Origin: Mytilus californianus
Lineage: Eukaryota > Mollusca > Bivalvia > Mytilida > Mytilidae
Assembly: GCF_021869535.1 (NCBI RefSeq)
Contig: NW_026262690.1
Coordinates: 94,083,995-94,147,994, forward strand
Length of the DNA stretch: 64,000 bases
Reading direction: 5' to 3'
The notes under the pieces are model-generated. The model searched no databases, was not told the origin of the DNA, and saw only the letters and a list, made by a program, of their open reading frames with translations. A program made the translations under genes and the position numbers. This document shows positions 56,671 to 64,000 of this stretch, in pieces; within the stretch, counting starts at the first letter, position 1; the number at the start of each line of letters is the position of its first letter.

Positions 56671-57189
56671 GCGGAACCCTTACGATTTTTTTTTATGTTA
56701 ACATCAAAGGAGAAAATGACAAATTTGTGATTGTTTTAAATATCCTCTTTCGTGGATGATGCAGGGATAATGCGGGATTCCAAATTTGGGCGAAAAAAAG
56801 TTACAAAATTCTTATGAGGAACTTCCACTACACACTTTCTCGTGTTTCACCGAGTGACATAGATCAGTCAACAAAGAGCACATTTCACACCGTTCACAAT
56901 ATTAGAAGCAGTACAATTCATATCCTATTAACTACGTGTATTGTAACATCTGGAGGTCAAGTTACTATGAAAACGGTTATCAGTAATGAGTATACAAATT
57001 TTTTTTACAGTTTCTCAAAAAAATAAAAAAAACAATGTTGCAAATTGTCATTGAAATCTAATATATCTTAAACATGTACAGTACAGAGCAAATATAAATA
57101 AACCTGTCTTAATTTTTCTAGTTCAAAGAGGATTCTGCAGTTTGAGGTAATGTCGTTTTCGTGACATGCTTACGTCAGATTGACACCTT

Positions 57190-58965
57190 TTTTGTTTATC
57201 CTGGGCGACATGCCATCAAGAAATGTTTGTTTCCGGGCTGGTAGATTCGGTATGAATCATATGTGGATACTAAAAACAATCTAAAGATGTGTATAGAAAT
57301 ATATACAATATTGGTCTCTTTCCTCTTGCAGTATTATATAAAAATTGACTTTTACACCTGCATTCCTTATCTTAAACTTAAATACCGATTGAAAGATTTA
57401 GTCCAACTTTTTTAATAAAAAAATGTCCTTTTTAGTTGAAGGTAAAGATAAATCGTACTTTGTGAAAAAAAAAAATAGTCTCTTTGATTCACACAAAAAA
57501 ATTCTCTGAAACTGAAATCATCAAGTTGCTTGATTTTATGATTGACAACATATGATACGTTTGTATGACGGTTTTTTTTCAAAATACATTCGGCATCCCT
57601 TTGGGAACCAACTGCATGCGCTCTTCTTGTCGATTTGTTTCTTAATTCATATGAGACAGCTAGACTTCTTACAGGAGGAAAAATAAAAAGAAGCTAGCAT
57701 TATCCTTTAACTTCAAGTTCCGTTAAATAGATGATTTCCTCTCACCAAATTATTAAAAAAAGTTGTTGACTATGTTGTACTCGTCTATTTCACGAACTTA
57801 AAATAAAGGATATCACAATTATAGTTAAGTTTACTTCATTTCTTGACTTACATCAAAATATTCAGAATGAGTGTCGCTTGAGAATAAAACTTTAAAACAA
57901 ATGAGATAATTTCAGCTGTCAAGATTGTGAACTTCCCATTTCTAAGTAGCAACATTCCAGCAGCGCCTGCATATGAAATATATCTCTCAGTTTATGCAAT
58001 ATTCCAAAGTTTGCGTTTTCTATCATGATTTACTTGGTAGAGGGTTACTGCTAACAAACTAGATGCTCTAAAGAGCCTGTATCGCTCACCTTGGTCTATA
58101 TGAATATTCAACAAAGGACACTCTCCAACATTGTAGATAAAAATAGAGTTCATAACAAAAAATTCTCTGTTTTGTAATGCTGATTATTTAGTCTGTTTAG
58201 TTTCTCTCTATCTTCTTTTTTTTCTCAAACACAAAAGAGGGTTAAAAAAAAATCCTCATTTAAGGGCAATCACTCCAATAAAGAGTGACAGTCTACTAAC
58301 TTTGTCTGCAACATTTTACTTGTTAGTCGATCTTGTCTTGCTGATATTTTTTGCTTACTTTAGTTTCTATATATCTATTATAATTTTAAGGAAATAAGGC
58401 AAAAGCGCAAAAAATTGGTAAAAAATCATCAAAAGGCAAAAACTTTATTAAGGAGTCGACTAACGATTTCAACCATTAGACTTTTTACATTTTTGCAATT
58501 TTAAGTTTCCTTGTATCTACACAGTTTTCAAGATAATAGGTAAAAATGAGAAAAATGGTAAAATTTGTCATTTTAGGGCAATAACTCCTATAAGAAGTCA
58601 TCGGACAGTTTCGACATATATGAACAATTGGTAGAGCTCATGAGTCATTCTGAAGATTTCTGCTCTTGTCAGACGGACGACGATGGACGACGGACGCCAA
58701 GTGATGACAAAAGCTCACTTGGCTCAGGTGAGCTAAAAAATAAGGATTCCGAGTATTAAGTTAAATTCATCCCTTAAAAGTTTTAAGGGAGCTATTGTGA
58801 GTTGGTCGACCATTATGGAATATCACTCACAGATGACCACCGAAACGTTCCAATTTAATGTAGCGTTGTGAAGACTGTTGTTAGTCTTTTTGATTTTGCT
58901 GGTCTCTCTTTGACTTGTGAGTTCTGATTTTTCTCTTTGGTATCTTCCGCCTCTTCTTTAATATA
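57190..58965 (+). pseudogene. Penelope-like RT remnant, family 2, with nested insertion
   Basis: Plus-strand blocks appear in order: CTTAAATACCGATTGAAAGA (LKYRLKDLVQLF), EGKDKSYFVKK (57440-57470), the SETEIIKLLDF equivalent (57510), FGIPLGTNCM (57588-57620), DDFLSPNY, ECRLRIKL (57875) and IVNFPFLSSNIPAAPAYEIY (57930-57985). RVTANK at 58040 is where a different repeat intrudes (58061-58738). The KLNSSL and VSWSTIMEYH-like pieces continue afterwards, and the tail TGACTTGTGAGTTCTGA to ATCTTCCGCCTCTTC ends near 58965. This is the most complete family 2 RT in the window, but it has many frame breaks. Confidence 0.65.
58061..58738 (+). mobile_element. Dispersed bivalve repeat nested in the RT pseudogene
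   Basis: It starts AGATGCTCTAAAGAGCCTGT and CGCTCACCTTGGTC, and ends GACGGACGCCAAGTGATGAC, AAAAGCTCACTTGGC and TCAGGTGAGCTAAAAA. GCTCACCT near the start is the complement of AGGTGAGC near the end. The interior has GGGCAATCACTCCAATAA and GGGCAATAACTCCTATAA repeats. I recall this end as very common in bivalve genomes. It has no coding capacity. Confidence 0.7.
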
Positions 58966-59189
58966 ATAAACATAATGTGAATGGCTCAAATAATTTTACT
59001 AGTTTTGCAATAACAGGGGCCAAATAATCACACTTTTCATACCTCATCCTTTTGTTCTTTAATTTTGTTATGTCTACCTGATCTTATTTACAATACTTTG
59101 TTACTTTGTGACACATATTTCCGTTACATTAGTTTCCCTTGAAATTGCACTTCTGCTTTCAGACATTTTTTTTTAATTTCCCAACGAAA

Positions 59190-59530
59190 AACATAAAGAT
59201 CAACAATACATTTAGATACTAGTATTCCAAGGAAACATTTGAAAGTCAGTTCAAAACATATGGATATCTAAACGAAACCTGTTACATTATACAAGGAATA
59301 AAATATACCGGATCATACAAAGCAGGTGAAAATTATCCAAAACGTTTAGATGTTAGGAACTAGCACTCGAAAGTCAATAAACTATTTCTATCTCAAACAA
59401 AACACTGGATGAAATTCAACAAAACATCTATATTTTTAAACAAAACAAGTGAGCGTCAATCTACGTGAGATTAACAATCTTCTTTTAATACATATTTAAA
59501 CAAAACACACAACAGTGGTAGGCCACTTAA
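59190..59530 (+). repeat. Dispersed AT-rich repeat related to 50080-50640
   Basis: CAACAAAACATCTATATTTT, AACAAAACAAGTGAGCGTCA and GAAACATTTGAAAGTCAG have counterparts near 50190-50270. Function is unknown and the similarity is moderate. Confidence 0.4.
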
Positions 59531-59659
59531 CCCAGACAAGAACTTAAACTACGTTAATGAAACTTACAATCATAGCAAAATCCTGGACAACCAAGTATGA
59601 TATGAATAAAAGGAGATGAGACAAACCCAACGGGAATAGGATACAATCGGTAAAATCAC

Positions 59660-60060
59660 AAATTAGACAGCAGTTTTTGTGCAAGAAGAACACTCCTGGT
59701 AATGAAGTCTGTAAAGTGTGAACATGTACGAGCGTAACGAATTAACTGAGATATGTAAACGCCATACAATGGAGAGAAGAAGATGGTATGTTACTGCTGA
59801 GAAATGGAAAGTTATCAATTGGAAAATTGAAATCATCACTTTAGATTCTAGTTTGAAGTGCACCTGTGTCAATATCGAGAAGCATATCAAGATATAAAAG
59901 TATATCAAAGTATATCATCTCCTTTTGGTAGCATCCTCAATTTCAAGTTCACTGGGATATTTGAGATGTAAGCGCCCATTAAAATGTGGGTTATTGAGTG
60001 GCAGAACATCATAAACATATCTGAAAGTAAAATTAAAAAACTTTGCAAGATGCTCTTTTC
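59660..60060 (-). pseudogene. Penelope-like RT fragment, family 2
   Basis: The minus strand reads KVMISIFQLITFHFSAVTYH then VWRLHISVNSLRSYMFTLYR, the same frame-shifted relic as at 41560. GCTACAAAATCTTC-like sequence and AGAACATCATAAACATATCT to 60030 belong to the preceding part. No intact motif remains. Confidence 0.5.
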
Positions 60061-61150
60061 TTTTTGTTTTTTGAAAATTATGTAGAATTGGTTAGCAAGG
60101 AAAAGTGGACAGGATTGTTAATACACGTACTACAGCAAATAGAAGATATCCATGGTCATCTTTGACACAGATATTGTATAATGAGTAAGCAAGTCATGAT
60201 AGTTTTCGAAAAAATGACATCAAATTACCATGAAAAATCCTTATTTCAATACTAGTAGCTTCCTAGTAATCAACAGATCTGCATCATGGAAATTCTGATA
60301 TGAAATAGATGCTCTGATCAACTGATGGATGCCAACATGTACTTTATGTGGGATTTTTTTAAAAGATGAATGCTAACTTCTTAAGAGAGAAATATTTTTT
60401 TATAAAAGGACAAACTGATTTAAAGTCCATCATTCTGGAATAAGTCAATGTATTATTTAGCTTAATAATTGACATTTTAGATTAAAATTTTAAAGTGTTT
60501 TTTTGATGAAATGAATGAAAAAAAGACAAATAGAAAAATATCGTGACTCCTCCATTGCTGTGATATATTTTATAGCGGGACTAGATAAATGTTAGTATAA
60601 GTTTTGCTGAATCAGGCATTCACAACCCATAAATTTCTTAATCTTTAAATTTCCAAATTATAATTATCAACCAGATATCATTTATCAGATAATTTATTTA
60701 TAAATTGATACTCAATCATGTGGCAAACAAAAGCTATTCTGTTCAAAACACACAGAAATAATGATAATAAATATTGAAAAAAGGTAAAAAGTACAATCTG
60801 ACTAAAAACAAATTCAGATCCATTGAAAACATTAAAAACATGATTCAGAATAGACTGATTTTAAAATAAATGGTAAATTCAACACCCTGCTTATAAATTA
60901 ATCTCCCTTCCACCATTAAATGCAATAGTCTTACAAAATTTAGTACCATCAGCAATAAACTGCTGTCATTCAAAATAGTTTAATTTAAATAAAGTCTATG
61001 AGGGAATCAAACATTCAAAGCAAACATTTCTCAACACTTTGATGATTTTTTATAGATATATATGAATGTTTTGATAATGGTTTAGATATGCATTGGATTC
61101 ATCAAATTTGTATCTAATGAGTAAATAAAATGTATTATTATACTTCATGT
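60061..61150. other. Intergenic, no feature seen
   Basis: AT-rich sequence without frames or repeats I can identify. Confidence 0.45.
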
Positions 61151-61193
61151 CAAAATGCCAGATTTTGATTGGTTAATACGAGGGAGACAATTT

Positions 61194-61339
61194 ACTCTAT
61201 TCTATGGTAAATACTCTATTACCCTTCACGGAGACGCTTGATCAAGTGTGCGCTTTATTAAATACGACTCTATCCTATGGCAAATACTCTATTACCCTTC
61301 ACGGAGACACTTGATTAAGTGTGCGCTTTATTAAATAAG
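61194..61339 (+). repeat. Tandem duplication of a 73-base unit
   Basis: Two copies of ACTCTATTCTATGGTAAATA, CCCTTCACGGAGACGCTTGA and GTGTGCGCTTTATTAAATA with a few differences. Each contains the near palindrome CGCTTGATCAAGTGTGCG. Confidence 0.85.
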
Positions 61340-61427
61340 GATGGTTGTTATGTACAAGACGTCATAGTTTATTACTTTGAATTTGAAATTTAATCGACAG
61401 TAATAACAGAACATTCAGTATAATAAA

Positions 61428-61571
61428 TTAAATAACACATATCTGAGAGGGTGATAGAGCAGATTGTTATCCCTCGAAAAGACATTGTCAACCTTGGCTT
61501 CGCCTCAGTTGACAATGTTTTCTCGGGGTAACAATCTGCTCTATCACCCTCTCAGCTATGTGTTATTTATA
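61428..61571. mobile_element. Long palindromic foldback element
   Basis: Arms of about 65 bases: AATAACACATATCTGAGAGG, GTGATAGAGCAGATTGTTAT and GACATTGTCAACC on the left, with their complements on the right. The centre TTGGCTTCGCCTCA is at about 61494-61507. Pairing is nearly perfect. It resembles the palindromes at 17757 and 26365 in layout but not in arm sequence. Confidence 0.85.
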
Positions 61572-62504
61572 TAATGTTGCATCACAGATAGATAAAATGG
61601 AAGATAAAGTGAATACGAAAAGTTGATATCATGGGGTAATCAAATATTACAAATAATAGGACAGTCATCACTTTAACCAAAAGAATGATAAAAAAAATGA
61701 AAAGTCCTTAATCACAAGCTTTCTGATTTAATCCCAATCTTTGTCAGCTCCCTTAATGACTGTCAAAACATAGAAGGGTTAATCATATTCAAATGAGCTC
61801 AAACAATCAAAACAGAATACTATTTAGGAAATTCATTGAAGATTAGAATCACTTTTTTACATTTTAGTTTTGTGTTAAAATAAATAATGACACAAACTTG
61901 CAGAACTTATAATTACAAAACTTTGTTAGCCAATAATGACTGTTACTGCATGTTCCGTTTGACTAAAAAAATTAGTTTTTTACAGTGTGTTTCTAAATAT
62001 AAACTTATAAATTATATGAAAAACTCAAATGAAGCATAAAAAATTCATAATTTTGAAGCAATAGTATTCAATAGTAAAATGACTTCATCTTTGTTAGTGC
62101 TAAGATCATTTTCAAAATAAAGTCTATTATCAAAAATTATTGGGGTCAATTTAAATATCACATAGAAAAACTGTAAAGATTATAGCCTTATAGCCCTATA
62201 GTCTAAATAATTATTTATTGATAACCTTTGCCAGTCCAGAATACCTATCTATTCATCATGTTCATATAAATTATAATATCCAATTCGTTATATTTTACTG
62301 TAAGAAAATAAATCAAACTTTATTTTATTTCAATATGCTATGTAGCTGAAGATTCTTTCCTATTGAATCTTTATAGTAATCATTGAGGTCTTGTGTGATG
62401 AGCTATTTTTTCTATTTTTATTGTTTATAATACATTTTTTAGAATTCACCAAAAACAAGGAAAAATAAAGTTAGAGAACGGAAATGAAAAATTCAGCAAT
62501 TTTT

Positions 62505-63352
62505 ATGTTTATAAAGGGACACAACTCAAGAATGGTAAAAGTGTTGCCACCAAATTTCGTACTTAATCTGTATTATGTAGTAATAAGCATTGTGTATAAG
62601 TTTCATATCATTTGGTTGAGGCACTAAAGTTAGAAAACAGAAACAAAAAATTTGTACTTGATCTTAGTTTTGTGGTAATGAATATTGTGTATAGGTTTCA
62701 TAATGTTTGGTTGGGGCAAACTTAAGTTACAGAATGGAAACTAAAAATTTTGCAATCTTTCGAGTTATAAAGGGGCATAACTCAATAATGGTTAAAGTGA
62801 CACTACCCAAATTCAACTTGATCTGTGTTTTATCAGTGGAAGTCAAAATTAAACATTGCATTGTATAAAGCATTGAATGTAGTTGATTCAATTATAATCA
62901 TGGATAAGGAAGATAACTCCAATTTTAATAAAAATTACTTGATATTTAGAAGAAAATAAAAATTTTGCAATTTTTCAATTTATAAAGAGGCATAACTCTA
63001 GAATGGTTAAAGTGACGTCACCAAAATTCAAACTTGATCTGTGTTTTGTGGCAATAGGCATTGTGTATAGGTTTCATAACATTTGGTTGAGGCAAACTAA
63101 AGTTGGAGAACGGAAACGATTTTTTCCATTTGTAAAGGGGCATAACTCAAGAACTGTTAAAGTGACGCCACCAAAATTCAAACCGGATCTGTGTTTTGTG
63201 GTAATAAGCATTGTGTATAAGTTTCATAACATTTGGTTGAGGCAAACTAAAGTTAGAGAACGGAAACCAATTTTGGGACGTTGGTATGTACGTACGTACG
63301 TACAGACGGACAAGGGTAAAACTTAATGCCCCCTCCGCTACGGTGGGGGCAT
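62505..63352 (+). repeat. Repeat array of GGGGCATAACTC units ending in a GC-rich hairpin
   Basis: The segment TATAAAGGGGCATAACTC followed by AATGGTTAAAGTGAC occurs at 62511, 62766, 62981 and 63132. Each is followed by GATCTGTGTTTTGTGG and CATTTGGTTGAGGCAAACTA in various states. The block ends with a CGTACGTACGTAC run and the hairpin ATGCCCCCTCC...GGTGGGGGCAT (63326-63352). It is a non-autonomous repeat of a kind I recall from bivalves. The 107-codon frame over it is a by-product. Confidence 0.7.
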
Positions 63353-64000
63353 AAAAATTTCTTGTACAATATATAATTGTGCAATTAATATGAAAATTGT
63401 CCACTGGCATTCCAAAAAAATTTGCAGGGTTTTGCCCTAAATATTTATACAAATACTTGATTAATAAAAAAAAGACTGACTCTGTCAGATAATAATATAT
63501 TTCTAACGTGAATGAAAAGATATTTTTTCAGTTGATTTTTTTTAATTCTAAGAAATAAATATAAAAACAATTTTTCTATCAACTGGATATATAATAAAAC
63601 AAAAAAATATTAAAAGGCAGTCATTGTGCTCTTATAAGGTGTATCATATGGTCCCACTGACTAGATAACCAGAGAAAATGCTGATTCTCTTAAAATTTGA
63701 TTTTATAAATGCAAGTCTTTTGACTAAAATTAATTGTAAAACAATACTAACTGTAAAAAAGACAAATAAGACATATTCTTGGAATATTTCAATAAAAACT
63801 TAACAATAAACTGTCAATTGATATCATTAAATTAGAAACTTGCGTAAAGTTTAATATAACAAATAAAAAAATAAAATTGCAAAATACACAAGGCAAGCAA
63901 CAAGCCACCACTGCAGAACCATGAATTTACTCTCTATATTTCTATTTGATCATTTTTGTTTGTTTTTGTGTATGGTTGTACAAAATTAAATAAAATATGG
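63353..64000. other. Intergenic, no feature seen
   Basis: AT-rich sequence. The inverted short motif GTCCACTGGCA (63399) is the only link to other parts of the window. Confidence 0.45.

Noticed and set aside
63003-63326. 107-codon open frame with an internal repeat
   Set aside because: It lies wholly inside the GGGGCATAACTC repeat array. The protein repeat merely mirrors the DNA repeat.

Overview
The window is AT-rich (roughly one third G+C by eye), intron-tolerant metazoan DNA with no bacterial operon logic. Microsatellites, foldback elements, a tRNA-derived SINE, many decayed reverse transcriptase (RT) genes and a tandem family of RING-less TRIM-like (B-box) genes point to a marine bivalve. 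Several dispersed repeats (6.5-6.9, 9.3-9.5, 52.9-53.25, 58.06-58.74 and 62.5-63.35 kb) look like repeats I associate with mussels (Mytilus). That species-level call is recognition from memory, not a search result.

The only protein family clearly encoded is a B-box protein of about 560 residues: two N-terminal B-box zinc fingers, a coiled coil, and a C-terminal six-bladed-propeller-like (NHL-type) region, all in one coding exon. There is one open but edge-truncated copy (2-1141) and at least six broken ones: 14629-15465, 23840-23925 (tail only), 34592-36277 (exactly two in-frame stops), 41866-42538, 43245-44680, 45278-47018 (three frameshifts) and 51789-54750 (split by a retroelement). The copies share 5' flanks with a conserved motif about 140-170 bases before the ATG. 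They also share 3' flanks, some carried in segmental duplications (15.46-17.4, 18.07-19.4 and 36.28-37.85 kb). The locus therefore looks like a birth-and-death array of immune-type TRIM genes.

The space between these genes is filled with RT remnants of two related families. Their motif order (VPADKA, PMGTNCAP, YLDDIF, FLDLD, IYDKRDDF) best fits Penelope-like elements. Family 1 lies at 19.6-21.3 (-), 31.75-32.43 (-) and 51.98-53.25 (+). Family 2 lies at 21.43-22.8 (+), 38.1-39.3 (+), 39.76-40.3 (-), 41.56-41.86 (-), 48.36-49.0 (-), 55.24-55.85, 57.2-58.96 (+) and 59.66-60.06 (-). A hammerhead ribozyme with every core nucleotide in place lies at 23467-23510, and five decayed hammerhead-like relics lie elsewhere, in keeping with the known association of hammerheads with Penelope-like elements. 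Other mobile DNA includes four long near-perfect palindromes, a 367-bp element with 84-bp inverted ends, a TIR element carrying a 39-base poly-C run, inverted CAGTACTG arrays 11 kb apart, and a SINE with target-site duplications whose empty site survives in a paralogous flank. The stretches at 3.1-4.4, 10.3-12.5, 24.4-29.4, 49.0-51.6, 60.1-61.1 and 63.4-64.0 kb hold no gene I can support.
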